Shown: positions 42,295 through 52,793, counted from the first letter of the stretch. The stretch: 60,000 bases of DNA from Liolophura sinensis (GCF_032854445.1 NC_088297.1:10318163-10378162); one strand, 5' to 3'. Notes: generated by a model from the letters alone, not told the origin. Translations and numbers: made by a program.

Positions 42295-43365
42295 GTGTGG
42301 CTGAAATGTACAGGATATAGAAATGCACAATCTGGCTGAAACTTTCAGGAGACAAACATGAAAAGTTTGACACATATTGTATTTTGGTTGAAATGTACGT
42401 TAGACAGAAATTGTCAGAAATTAGCAATGTGCCTGAGACAGAAAAACGGTTGATATTTTTACAGAATGTGCAATTGGGCCGTAATCTAAAGGAGGCAGAA
42501 ATGAGCAGTCTGGCTAAAATGACATATCTGAAAGGGTTGTGGCCTTGATACACATGGGTTGACATTTACGGGGTTCTGGGGAAGGCAGTGTTACATGGCT
42601 GAAATTAAAGTACTGATAGAAGACAGAAAATGCTCCATCTTCTCAGACATGACATAGTCTAAGCCTGCCGGACAGAGAAAATGATCATGTGGCTGAAACG
42701 TCAGGGTAGAAGAAAAGACAGAAATCATTCACTACTCATATAAATGGCAATGTGGCTGAAACTGTCAAGAGATAAGAAAATGTTCGGTCTTCTTACACAA
42801 GGCAATTTGGCTGAAAGTATCAAGAGGTAAGAAAATGTTCAGTCTTCATACACAATGCAATGTGGCTGAAAGTATCAAGAGATAAGAAAATGTTCAGTCT
42901 TCTTACACAATGCAATGTGGCTGAAACTATCAAGAGATAAGAAAATGTTCAGTCTTCATACACAATGCAATGTGGCTGAAAGTATCAAGAGATAAGAAAA
43001 TGTTCAGTCTTCTTACACAAAGCAATGTGGCTGAAACTCTCAAGAGATAAGAAAATGTTCAGTCGTCTTACACAATGCAATGTGGCTGAAACTATCAAGA
43101 GATAAGAAAATGTTCTGTCTTCTTACACAAAGCAATGTGGCTGAAACTATCCAGAGATAAGAAAATGTTCATTCTTCTTACACAATTCAATGTGGCTGAA
43201 ACTATCAGGAGATAAAATGTTCAGTCTTATTACACAATTCAATGTGGCAGAAAGTGGCTCGAAATAGAAAACATTCAGTCTTCTTACACAATTCAATGTG
43301 GCTGAAAGTGGCACGAAATAGAAAACATTCAGTCTTCTTACACAATTCAATGTGACTGATTTTTA
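42295..43365 (+). repeat. 55-bp minisatellite with degenerate left flank
   Basis: Regular units run from about 42735: CAATGTGGCTGAAACTATCA, AGAGATAAGAAAATGTTCAG, TCTTCTTACACAATG. Starts at 42748, 42803, 42858 and 42913 give a period of 55. From 42295 to 42735 irregular GTGGCTGAAA and CTGGCTGAAA motifs show older decayed units. The last three copies (43200-43365) change to AAAGTGGCTCGAAATAGAAA. Confidence 0.88.
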
Positions 43366-43574
43366 AAGGTTAGTTCGCTGTGGATAGTAGAAACTATGAG
43401 GAACTTTACATCAAGCGTCATAAGATAGCCCTGTCACAAGGCCATGAACTCGCCACGATATGGCTGAATTTCTGCCAAAATAAGGTCAAGCCATTTCATT
43501 CATTTAACATTTATCACCGGAATGTATACATAAAAAGTGACACATGACTAACACATTTTGAATGAGGGATTGTA

Positions 43575-43580
43575 AATAAA
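43575..43580 (+). terminator. Possible poly(A) signal downstream of VCPKMT
   Basis: AATAAA within TGTAAATAAAAGAATTGC, 1.7 kb after the stop. Using it would put the 55-bp array in the 3' UTR. Unproven. Confidence 0.2.
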
Positions 43581-43899
43581 AGAATTGCAGATATCACTTT
43601 TGATAAGTTGATTTAATGTTGTTTTATGCTGATTGATAAATAGAGATTTTATACTGATTGATTGAGTTCTGTTTTGTTTTTTTTTATAATTAAGTTTCTT
43701 TTACGACCAGTAAAGAATAATTAAGTTAAAAACTGGTTTGTGTTTGCGAGTGGAAATAGTCATTGATGAAGGCCAAATCTTTCGCTGAAGACATCAAAGG
43801 CTTCTTGTTCTCTTTATCTCTCATGTTAAGAATTGTGGTAAAAACGGTTTTGGGAACCTGCTTACGATCGTGGGTTTATTTAACCCTGTGTTAAATATG

Positions 43900-44600
43900 A
43901 AGCATCTTGGATATAGGCTATAAGAATATTTGTTGTATTTCTTTTGTTCGCCATCGTCTGTCATACCATTCCCATAGCATTTTGTTCTTTATTCTTCCTT
44001 TTTTCTCATTCAATGTCCCTTGCATTCTTTGTTGTATATTCTCCTTTTGTCTATCACGTGGAGGTGGTATTTGTTCTCCTATGTCTATCACACCCTGTCC
44101 ATTACGTTCTTATCTATATATAATCCATTGTCAAGACAGACAATCAGATCAGCTATATTCTTTGCCTTTTGTTCTCCATTGTCTATCACACCCTGTCCAT
44201 TACATTCTTACCTATTTACATATATATACCCCTATATCAAGGCAGACAATCATATTACCTATTTTCTTTGCCTTTTGTTCTCCATTGTCTGTTGCCAGTA
44301 TCCATTGCATTCTTTGTTGTTTATTCTCCATTGTCTGCTACCTTTTGTTAATTTTACATTGTCTATCATCCTGTATCCATTGCTTTCTTTGTTGCTAATT
44401 CTCCATTGTCTATCATCCAATGCACATTTCATTCTTTGTGTATTCTTCATTGTCTGCCATCACATGTCCATTGCATTCTTTGTTGCTTATTCTCCACTGT
44501 CTATCACCCAGTGTCCCTTCCATTTCTTGTTCTCTATTCTCCATCATCTGTCATTGCGTGCTGATTGCATTCTTTGTTGTTATTCTCCATTTTGAATTGA
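43900..44600 (+). repeat. Degenerate T/C-rich tandem repeat
   Basis: Irregular units of about 45-75 bp built on CATTCTTTGTTGYTTATTCTCC and CATTGTCTATCACCCTGTCC recur at 44024, 44307, 44384, 44473 and 44569. Long open frames on the plus strand (163 and 191 codons) overlap in different frames and only reflect the repeat. Confidence 0.75.
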
Positions 44601-44697
44601 ATTGAAACTTGGTTAATGACTTTTCTTATACATTAAAAGCTTTAAGGGTATCGACATCTCTGGAATTCCTTAAACTATAAGTGAACCCTGGGACAAT

Positions 44698-44967
44698 ATT
44701 TATTTATTTATTTGATTGGTCTTTTACGCCGTACTCAAGAATATTTCACTTATATGACGGCGGCCAGCATTATGGTGGGAGGAACCTCGCAGAGCCCGGG
44801 GGAAACCCACGACCGTCCGCAGGCTACTGGTAGACCAGCCCACGTACGACCGGAGAGAAAGTCAGCATGAGCTGGACCTGAACTCACAGCGACCGCATTG
44901 ATGAGAGGCTTCTGGGTCATTACGCTGCGCTAGCGCGCTAACCGACTGAGCCCCAGAGGCGCCCCTT
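44698..44967 (-). mobile_element. SINE family 1, full length
   Basis: Reversed tail, body and head up to GAGCCCCAGAGGCGCCCC. Flanking CTGGGACA at 44688 and 44968 is the target-site duplication. The homologous site in copy A' (about 46812) has a single CTGGGACA and no insert. Confidence 0.92.
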
Positions 44968-45013
44968 CTGGGACAGCAAGAAACCACGCTAAATAATTGC
45001 TCGGTCATCCGGT

Positions 45014-45240
45014 TGGGGGTCCTCCGTGGCTCAGTCGGTTAGCGGGCTATCGAGGCTTAGTGACCCAGGAGACTCTCACCAATGCGGTCGCTGTGAGTTC
45101 AAGTGCAGCTCATACTGGCTCCCTCTCAGCAACCTGCGGATGGTCGTGGATTTCGTTTCCACCCACCATAATACTGGTCGCCGTCGTATCAGTAAAATAT
45201 ACTTGAGTACGGCGTAAAACACCAATCAAATCAATCATTC
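45014..45240 (+). mobile_element. SINE family 1, internally deleted
   Basis: GGGGGTCCTCCGTGGCTCAG head, B-box-like GTGAGTTCAAGTGCAGC, then a deletion removing the GGCCGTACGTGGGAAGG part, then the tail and (AATC)n. The empty site is seen at about 46865. Confidence 0.88.
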
Positions 45241-45565
45241 AATCTATCAATCAGTCAATCAATCAATCAATTTGGTTGTGACTTGTTGGATCTTGAGACA
45301 CAGTACTCCATGAACTAAAAATATATCATCAGTCAAGTCGTCACAGAGCTAAACTGTTTGGGTATCATCAATCAGGTGTAAAATATCAAAATTAATATCT
45401 ACAATCGCCCGTCATCAATTTCTTGGTCAGTTAAAAAAAAATGTCATTGATCTACCATCATCAGTCTGGCCGTACAATTGGTATGGAGCTTCATCCTGCT
45501 CAGAGGGTCTCAGTTTATACGACAGTGAACAATCCAAAAGTATGTCAGGAATTGTATTATACAAC

Positions 45566-46124
45566 ATCCTGAAGCAACTTCTGAGGTAACATTTATTACT
45601 CATTTGGCTCTTGTAAAAACAAACTACTCAGAAATGCAGGCTCTAACCAGTGCTATGCTAATCAGGGAATTATAAGGAATACCAGACGTGTAAACAACGT
45701 ATTTATTTGGGGCGGGTGGGAAAGGTGTATTCTGTAAAATTATGCACTGTTTCATCTCAGTAGCTGTCGAATATATGCAGGCCCCGGAAACTCAAGTGGA
45801 CCTTTCAGATAGTCGAACTAACGCGTGTTTTAAGCAATTTCCGGTGACAAGAAATAAAACAGGAAGCCGGGACAATCTACATCATTGTCTTCGTATATTT
45901 TTATCTTCAAAATTCACTGACTTTCTTGGAATCTTTAGAATTCTCGGATTTCTATGGCTCTTTGGAATCGGACGTCTGGCAACTTCCGTGGAAATATGAC
46001 TTATAAGAATGAATTATTTGAAAGGATCGAGGCCACATAACACTGCTCAGACGAGACAAAGCTTTCAGTAGATACTTTGTGCCTACATTGATGCGCACTC
46101 GGGAACGCAACGATTTCCAATATA
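45566..46124. other. Unassigned sequence
   Basis: An 85-codon frame (45742-45999) shows no known domain. I see nothing else. Confidence 0.4.
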
Positions 46125-46345
46125 TAGTGTTATTTTATCTGTCTCTTTTATGAGCTGCACTATGGGTGGAGCTCTCGCAACGTTCCTCACTTTCAGTTCC
46201 AATATTTTTGGTACATTAAATATCGGTATGGTTCAAGGTATCCTGATGACATGTTATGCGATATTTTCATTCGTATTTAATTACATTTCCGGTGAAATAT
46301 TTGACCACTTCGTCTCTTCAAACGCTCCAGTGGAAAATTGTATCA
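46125..46345 (+). pseudogene. Truncated duplicate of the MFS transporter last exon
   Basis: From TTATCTGTCTCTTTTATGAG to TCCAGTGGAAAATTGTATC this copy matches 52445-52660 with few changes (for example TTAAAT for TCAAAT, GTTCAAGG for GTTTCACGG). It encodes MSCTMGGALATFLTFSSNIF through FDHFVSSNAPVENC, TM10-TM11 of the transporter. It stops abruptly at both ends and lacks the 5' exons and the final TM. Confidence 0.88.
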
Positions 46346-46439
46346 GACAAAACCCTTTTGTTTGCACCTGTCTGTAAAGAGCTCTTGCAAGAGGGGAGTC
46401 AAGTATATGTTTCTTATTATAGCATGTGTCTTGGACTTA

Positions 46440-46600
46440 TTGGGGGTAAAAAAGTCTAAATTTCAAAATTTCGACATTTTGATCTTGACTTTCAATGACA
46501 TGATAACTCTACTTTCATGCGCTAAAAAGAGCAGAATATCGACACATGAAAGTCGAAATTTCGAGCAAAAAAGGTCGAAAGTTCGAGAAAAAAAATAATG
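46440..46600 (+). repeat. Palindrome-rich element with TCGAAATTTCGA-type motifs, copy 1
   Basis: CAAAATTTCGACATTTTGAT, TTTCATGCGCTAAAAAGAGC, AGTCGAAATTTCGAGCAAAA and GGTCGAAAGTTCGAG occur in the same order at 47128-47290. No coding role is seen. Confidence 0.7.
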
Positions 46601-46721
46601 AAGTATTAACACCATTCAGATATATATAGCAATATTAAGTAGTTATAGCCAAAAATGAATGTGTGCAATCTCATGGTTTGTCGATATTGTAAAACCTACA
46701 GCAGGCACTTGTATTTGTACA

Positions 46722-47127
46722 GAATTGAAACTTGATTAATAACTGTTCCTTATGTACGAAAAACATCGAGGATACCGAGGCCATTAGCATTCCCGTACTA
46801 AAAGTGACCTCTGGGACAATAAGTAACCACACCAAATAGTTTCTCGGTCATCATCAGTCTTGTTGTGACTTGGTGGACCTTGGCACACAGTCATCCACGA
46901 ACTCAAAGCGTGTTGCCCATACGTATCATCAGTCAAATCGCCACAGGTCTAACCTGCTCGGATATCGTCCGTCATCAGTTTTGTGATCAGTTAAAAAGAA
47001 ACGTCCTTGATCGGCCATCATCAATGGGCTCGTACAAATAGCATCGAGCTCCATCCTGCTCAGAGGTTCTCAGTTTATAAGATAGTGAACAACCCTAAAT
47101 TATGTCAGGAATTATATTATACTTTCT
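46722..47127 (+). repeat. Segmental duplication, copy A' (no SINEs)
   Basis: Counterpart of 44587-45565 at moderate identity, from GAATTGAAACTTGATTAATA to TATGTCAGGAATTATATTAT. It preserves the empty target sites of both SINEs found in copy A. Confidence 0.8.
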
Positions 47128-47290
47128 TATGTCGAAATTTCGACATTTTCTCTTAGAATTTCGACTTTTTATGTCGACTTTTTTTGAAATGACAACTCCA
47201 TGTTCATGCGCTGAAAAGAGCAGGATATCGATACATGAAAGCCAAAATTTCGAGAAAAACGTCGAAAGTTCGAGTGAAAAAAAAGAAAGA
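47128..47290 (+). repeat. TCGAAATTTCGA-type element, copy 2
   Basis: GTCGAAATTTCGACATTTTC, ATGTTCATGCGCTGAAAAGA and ACGTCGAAAGTTCGAGTG mirror copy 1 at 46440-46600. It is directly fused to the end of segment A'. Confidence 0.7.
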
Positions 47291-47396
47291 AATTTAAGCC
47301 TTTTTACCCTCAGTTTATCTGTAGACGTCCCTGTAACCGTTCATTTGTACAGTGCTTGGAAACATGCCATTGAAATGTGTTTATCACGCAATTTGC

Positions 47397-48310
47397 AATA
47401 AAAGTCAATTTGTAAAATAATTATTAGAAGAGTTCACCCTGAGAGTAACCTTTTGTAATACACTCTTAAAAGGAATGCGTTATGACAAAAAGCCTCTATG
47501 AGACTTCTAATTTGTAATAATTTATTGCATAATGCCACTATCAGAGTGGATTTTGCAATTGCAATAAAAACCAGTTTGTAAAAGGGGCCTCCGTGTCTCA
47601 GTTGGTTAGCGCGCCAGCGCAGCGTAATAACCCAGGAGCCTCTCACCAATGCGGTCGCTATGAGTTCAAGTTCAGCTCATGCTGGCTTCCTCTCCTACGT
47701 GGGAAGGTCTTACAGCAACCTGAGAATGGTCGTGGGTTTCCCCCGGGCTCTGGCGGGTTTCCACCCACCATAGTGCTGGCCGCCGTCGTATAAGTGAAAT
47801 ATTCTTGAGTGCAGCGTAAAACACCAGTCAAATAAATAAATAAAAATCAATTCGTAAAATAATTATTAGAAGAGGTCACTCTCAGAGTAACCTTTTATAA
47901 TACATTCTTGAAAGGAGTGCGTTATAACAAAAAGCCACTATGAGACTTGCAGTTTGTAATAATTTATTGCATAATGCCACTATCAGAGTGTAACAACGCA
48001 AGTTGAAATAAAAATCAGTTTGTAATTATTATTACAAAAAGTTAATGCGAGAGTGACTTTTTGTAATAAATTCTTCAAAGGAATAAGCTATTACGCAAAG
48101 CCACTCTGGGAGTGGCAGTTTGTGACAAGGTCTTACTAAAATAGTGGTTTTTGTAATACAGAGTGTAACAACGCATTTTCCAATAAAAACCAATTTGTAA
48201 AATAGTTATTACTAAAATCCACTCTGAGAGTGGCTTTTTGTTATAAATTCTTGAAAGGAATAAGCTATTACAAAAAGCCACTCTGAGAGAGGCAATTTGT
48301 AACAATTATT
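47397..48310 (+). repeat. Stem-loop tandem repeat, about 160-170 bp units, about four copies
   Basis: Each unit starts AATAAAARYCARTTTGTAAA ATAATTATTA, then has CACTCTGAGAGTGGC-type palindromes, TTCTTGAAAGGAATAAGCTA, and GCCACTATCAGAGTG. Units start near 47397, 47845, 48008 and 48182. Unit one is split from unit two by a SINE (47583-47848). Confidence 0.8.
47583..47848 (+). mobile_element. SINE family 1, full length
   Basis: GGGGCCTCCGTGTCTCAGTT head, B box, body and tail to (AAAT)n. A small deletion removes the GGCCG before TACGTGGGAAGG. It is inserted in the stem-loop repeat. Confidence 0.92.
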
Positions 48311-48397
48311 GCAAACTGAGTTTTTGTTTTGAATTGTGTTGTTACATAGCCCTACTCCATTTGTCTTAGCGGAGGATGGACATCACCTTTCTATGTA

Positions 48398-48645
48398 ATT
48401 TATTTATTTATTTATTTATTTGATTGGTGTTTTACGCCGTATTCAATAATATTTCACTTATACGACGGCGGTCAGCATTATGGTGGGTGGAAACCGGGCA
48501 CAGCCCGGGGGAAACCCGCGACCATCCGCAGGCTGCTGACGGGCCTTCCCACGTTCGGCCGGAGAGGAAGCCAGCATGAGCTGGACTTGAACTCACAGCG
48601 ACCGCATTGGTGAGAGACTCCTGGGTCATTACGCTGCGCTAGCGC
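48398..48645 (-). mobile_element. SINE family 1 with clear target-site duplication
   Basis: Reversed tail, body and head ending at GCGCTAGCG (the first ~35 bp of the head missing). The 14-bp repeat CACCTTTCTATGTA flanks it at 48384-48397 and 48646-48659, proving retrotransposition of a 5'-truncated copy. Confidence 0.95.
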
Positions 48646-48659
48646 CACCTTTCTATGTA

Positions 48660-49724
48660 GTAATTACACAGCATAGTATTGCTCATACAGAAAATTCGAA
48701 CAATATATCAATTATTTGATTTTGACCATATACTATATGTAAAATATGTGGACGTTCACAGCCGACCAATATAAATTAGCCTAGATTTCGGGCTGACCCA
48801 GTCTATTCTGTGACCTCTACACTTTAATTCATATCCAGCATGCCCCCATCAGTCATCTTATAGTTGATATAGGTTCGCTAGAGTGCACACGACTCAGAGT
48901 TGGGAAACAAGACAAAACAAGGTACATGTTCATCCCAACGAAATCTATACCTGAATCAGTATCTATAATGTGCGAGGAAACGGAAAAATTGGTGGCCAGA
49001 TCGTCACAGAAGGTCAGATATCTTTCCGGTTAGACTATTATTCTTTTCTTCTTTATGCCAACTCTCTATGCACAGCTTGACCAATCGCATTTTTTTTTCG
49101 GTTAAAACAAAATAATCAGGCCTGTGGCAAAGTATCCTTTAATTAAAGAAGTACAGATTAATTAAATTACCAGCTCCTCTAGGGACTAATAAGTGTACTG
49201 TGACTATGTGTCAGTATCAAGTAAGTGCAAAGAAAACAACAAAAAGCAACACTCGATCTTTAGCGACGATTCAAATCAACAGGCTATAAACATTATACAA
49301 ATTGAATTAAAATATTTAAAGTAATTTAGTAATTTAAAAAATCAACTACTGACAAGGAATTCTTACGACGCCATGGGATGCGCTATGTCAGAGAAACCGG
49401 AAACACAATGTCTCGTCACTCATACTCCAAGCATGCCTGGTTAAAAGGCAAAACAGAGTTCGGTTGACGTGAGCGGAAACAAACGCTTCCTCGGGTTATA
49501 GAAATAAGTGGCATCTGATTGGATACAACTGCTAACATACGGCGGCGCTTTCGATTGTCTCAGTGTGCGTAATTGTACTTACTCTAGGTGATGTTCCGGC
49601 TGTGCAAGATCAGAAAAATAAGAAGTTTTCCTGCTTTAACTTTCTGAGGAATTCATGGAAAAACATGCATTTGGTTTAGTGTTGTCTCTTCTATTATAAA
49701 ATGAATCTCACGATGGTTTTATTG
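48660..49724. other. Unassigned sequence upstream of the MFS gene
   Basis: No repeats are recognised. ATG at about 48969 opens MCEETEKLVARSSQK before AAG|GTCAGA, which might be a first exon. Its phase does not match the next MFS exon, so it is not called. Confidence 0.4.
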
Positions 49725-49965
49725 TATTAATTGGACTGGTGTTACGCCGTGTTCATGAATTTTACATTTATATGACAGTGGTAAATGTTTTGGTGTAAGA
49801 AACCAGAGGACCCGGATTAAACCACTGACCTTCGGCAGATATCTGATTAGCTTTCAGAATGAATTCATGGGCGAAAAACAGCCAGAACTGGATTAGAACA
49901 CGCGACCCCATTGCCGGGATTGTTGCAGCAAGCATGCGCTAACCATTTGAGTCAGCGATCCAGGC
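49725..49965 (-). mobile_element. Diverged SINE-like relic
   Basis: A TTGGACTGGTGTTACGCCGT start resembles the reversed family 1 tail, but the body differs: GAATTCATGGGCGAAAAACA and GCCAGAACTGGATTAGAACA. The latter matches 39790-39830. It ends in a tRNA-like GCATGCGCTAACCATTTGAG. Probably an older related family. Confidence 0.6.
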
Positions 49966-50024
49966 ATAATATTAATAGCGGTTAATTTTTTTTTTATTGT
50001 AGTTTTAACCTTAGTCAATAAAAT

Positions 50025-50175
50025 TTCAGCAACCTGCGAATGGTCGTGGGTTTCTGCCCAGTTTCCACCGTCATATAAGTGAAATATTCCTGAGTACGGC
50101 GTAAAACACCAATTAAAAAATAAATAAATAAAACACCAATCACATAAATATATAAATAAAACACCAATCAAATAA
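50025..50175 (+). mobile_element. SINE family 1, 3' part with triplicated tail
   Basis: CAGCAACCTGCGAATGGTCG, a deletion, then AATATTCCTGAGTACGGCG and three successive AAAACACCAATMAMATAAAT tail units. It ends 25 bp before the MFS exon at 50200. Confidence 0.82.
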
Positions 50176-50199
50176 ATGAATGAATGCATCTATTTACAG

Positions 50200-50313
50200 C
50201 TTTAGTCATGATTATAACCGGCTGTTTCCTCATCTTGTCGTCGTCAATCGGAGGTATATCGTTCATGTGCTATGTGGAGATGAAAACTCTTTTCCATTTC
50301 TCTCAGAAGCAAC
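50200..50313 (+). CDS. MFS exon (TM1)
   Basis: Acceptor TATTTACAG; 37 codons with two leading and one trailing base; donor GTACTT, which is weak. The trailing C joins TG of the next exon to give SQKQ-L-GILGA. Confidence 0.65.
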
Positions 50314-52781
50314 GTACTTAATATCATTGCCAAGACTGGTCCCGCTAGTTTTAATTTTCATCTTAATATAATGGGATGTTCATATGAAATCATGGTGCAT
50401 TGTGGACCTTCTCCGTCCGTATAAAGTGTCGATAAATATTGCTTGCGTGGTCCAACGTCTCAGATACCAAAATAGCAGACTTTATACTATATAATAGATA
50501 CTATACCCACAATTCTGTTAAATAATATCTACGTAGGATACACGTACAGAGCACACCGGACACAAAGGTCGCGGGTTCAACCCCGGCCTTGGGCATGCCC
50601 TTGTATTGCACATGTTCAAGTAACACTCGCAATATTCTTATGTTTTACAGTGGGAATTCTTGGAGCTATATACATGGGCGGTATATTTTTCGTGCTACCA
50701 TATGCTGTGATCCATAGAAGACTTGGATTTTATGCCTCATATTTGACTGCATCCCTCTTAACATGTGTGAGCTTTCTACTACTAGCGCTGGCTGCACAGA
50801 TGTCAGAACGTTTTAAAGGGCTACCTTTCCTTCTTTGTATTTTCATGTTTATATTATGTGAGTTTACAGTGTGGTCACTTTTTGAATAATTTTTTTTCAT
50901 AATACAGCATGATCTGTAAAAGTAACGTTTACATGAAAAATTTTTGTCTTGGCTTAAGATTAACGTGAATTTTTCAAGTGAAATAGTTATAGAAATGATC
51001 AGTTCAACTATCCTCAAAACTGAGCGGCCGTGGCCGAGGTGGTTAGCGTGGCAGTGCGGCGCAATGACCCAGGAGCCTCTCACCAATGCGGTCGCTGTGA
51101 GTTTAAGTTCAGCTCATGCTGTCTTCCTCACCAGTGGTACGTGGGAAGGCCTCCAGCAACCTGGGGATAGTCGTTGGTTTCCCTCGGATTTCTTCCCACC
51201 ATAATGCTACCCACAGACGTATAAGTGAAATATTCTTGAGTACGGCGTAAAACACCAATCAAATAAAATAAATGCTCTCGTACCATTGGAATAATAACTA
51301 CAGCACCAGATATTAAATTATTATTGGGTTCTGAATTTATCTCCATTGGGAATTTTTATTGCACGTCTGACAGCAAAACGACTTCCCTAATTCTTCAACC
51401 TTTTCACCCCCCCCCCTTGGGGTGTAGAGAAATAATCTACACAGTTATATGAAGCTTGCATCTTTAATGACACAAACAAATCATGTGTAGCGTTATTGTT
51501 ATAATAATTGTATGCATAAATTATACTGAAAAAATGCTCTAGTGAGGTTGAAAATTTACAGTAATGTTTATTCTGGATTTATTTGAGTGAGTGAGTACCT
51601 GTATTTAAAGTCGTTCTTATCTTATGCTCCCGGACAGTCTATACCCCCTGGCGTTGATATATTATGTTGTAACACTTTACCGCCTTTATATAATTGTTTC
51701 GTCTAAGATTTCACTATACATTGTCTTGTCTTAATCATCACTTTCGTATACCCTTTCAGCCAATGTTCGCTACGGTATTATGTTTCTGGTGACATTAGTA
51801 ACCATGACGACGACACTAACAGCTCATACAGGAAAAGCCGTTACCGTCGTCGGCAACATGGTGTTTCTCGGAGAAATGGTGTTTTCGCTGGTGTACAGAG
51901 CCAACTTTGCTGATGTGGAGAAAACTGCAAAATTTTTCTTGGTTTCCTTCGCAGTCGTGCTGACACCATTAGTGATTTACATTATTGTCTATAGCTTGGC
52001 TAGTCGGACCGAGAAAATGGCCGCAGATAATACACACTGCAAAAACGCTGATGTCAAGGGGAACAATTTCAACCAGGACGGAAAAACTGACAAGCATGAG
52101 GGAACTGAGAGCGTTCACGATGCTGAAATCATCGGAATCAAAGGAATTTTCTGTTCTCTTAAACTGCATTTGTAGGTTTGGTCTGGGCCTCTTATACTAT
52201 CTACTAATATGATGTTCTTCACAAATATATGTCTGCTTCTGCAATCTTTAACCTTGCAACAGTATGAAAACAGCCTCATAACTGCCATGATGAGTACAAT
52301 CATCATTTCTGACTTGTCTTTTGGCTCCATGTATGATGCTATTAAATGGGTTAGTAATAAGATATGTCTGATGAGACTGGTAGCCATATGCAATGTTTTA
52401 TCCTTCGGAACATTGTTGTTGTCAATCGATAATATACTAGTGGTATTTATATCTGTCGCTTTTATGAGCTGCACTATGGGTGGAGCTCTCGCAACGTTCC
52501 TCACTTTCAGTTCCAATATTTTTGGTACATCAAATATCGGTATGTTTCACGGTATCCTGATGACATGCTATGCGATATTTTCATTAGTATTTAATTACAT
52601 TTCCGGTGAAATATTTGACCACTTCGTCTCTTCAAACGCTCCAGTGGAAAATTGTATTTGTTTTGGCGCTGATTGCTATTGGTGGTCGTTTTTAATGCTT
52701 TTGTGTGTTTCACTTCTTTCGTCCGTTTTGCCCTTATCTTTATTTTGTAATTATAGAAAAAAGACAATATTTGAAAAGTAA
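50200..52781 (+). CDS. Major facilitator superfamily transporter, interrupted by TAG
   Basis: Multi-pass membrane transporter; substrate unknown. Exons 50200-50313, 50651-50857 and 51760-52781 join in phase. Exon one gives TM1 (LVMIITGCFLILSSSIGGIS). Exon two gives LGILGAIYMGGIFFVLPYAV and LTCVSFLLLALAA. The long last exon carries VTLVTMTTTLTAHTGKAVTV, FFLVSFAVVLTPLVIYIIVY, a charged cytosolic linker (about 52000-52150), then VWSGPLILSTNMMFFTNICL and FMSCTMGGALATFLTFSSNI to NYRKKTIFEK. TM order and the GGALATF...FGTSNIGMFHGIL segment resemble nodulin-like/NFD4-type MFS proteins. In the linker, TAG at 52173-52175 interrupts an otherwise continuous frame. The first coding exon was not found. 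It may be a young pseudogene, a polymorphic null, or an assembly error. Confidence 0.75.
50520..50600 (+). other. tRNA-like relic (B box)
   Basis: GGTCGCGGGTTCAACCCCGG has a perfect-looking T-arm with B box, but no matching 5' half of a tRNA is seen. Likely the remnant of a tRNA-derived element, in an MFS intron. Confidence 0.4.
50651..50857 (+). CDS. MFS exon (TM2-TM4)
   Basis: Acceptor TTTTACAG, 207 nt, donor GTGAGT. Hydrophobic segments YMGGIFFVLPYAVIHRRLGF, YLTASLLTCVSFLLLALAAQ and FLLCIFMFIL. VIHRRLGF is the usual loop 2-3 basic motif of MFS proteins. Confidence 0.75.
51023..51271 (+). mobile_element. SINE family 1, full length
   Basis: Head GCGGCCGTGGCCGAGGTGGT (more divergent and more like a true tRNA start than other copies), B box GTGAGTTTAAGTTC, body, tail and (AAAT)n. 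It lies in the last MFS intron. Confidence 0.9.
51760..52781 (+). CDS. MFS last exon with in-frame TAG at 52173
   Basis: Acceptor CCCTTTCAG. 1,022 nt in one frame apart from TAG at 52173-52175, between FCSLKLHL and VWSGPLILS. Both sides are clearly transporter sequence in the same frame. The stop is TAA at 52779. Confidence 0.78.
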
Positions 52782-52793
52782 AGAGAGGATTGT

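Larger units (their letters stand above)
44587..45565 (+). repeat. Segmental duplication, copy A (with two SINE insertions)
   Basis: GAATTGAAACTTGGTTAATG, GTGAACCCTGGGACAATA, TTGTGACTTGTTGGATCTTG and TCCTGCTCAGAGGGTCTCAG have counterparts in the same order at 46722-47127. Copy A is longer because of SINEs at 44698-44967 and 45014-45240. Confidence 0.8.

Noticed and set aside
43907-44595. Overlapping 163- and 191-codon frames rich in hydrophobic residues
   Set aside because: They arise from a degenerate CT-rich tandem repeat and overlap in different frames. The apparent membrane segments reflect T-rich codons.
48969-49015. MCEETEKLVARSSQK before AAG|GTCAGA as the first MFS exon
   Set aside because: It ends in phase 0, whereas the next exon at 50200 needs one carried base. 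Without transcript data it is not supported.
52172-52261. A 90-bp intron (GTAGGT to CAACAG) that would remove the MFS in-frame TAG
   Set aside because: Joining these sites shifts the frame into an early TAA, and it would delete the clear TM7 start (VWSGPLILSTNMMFF).
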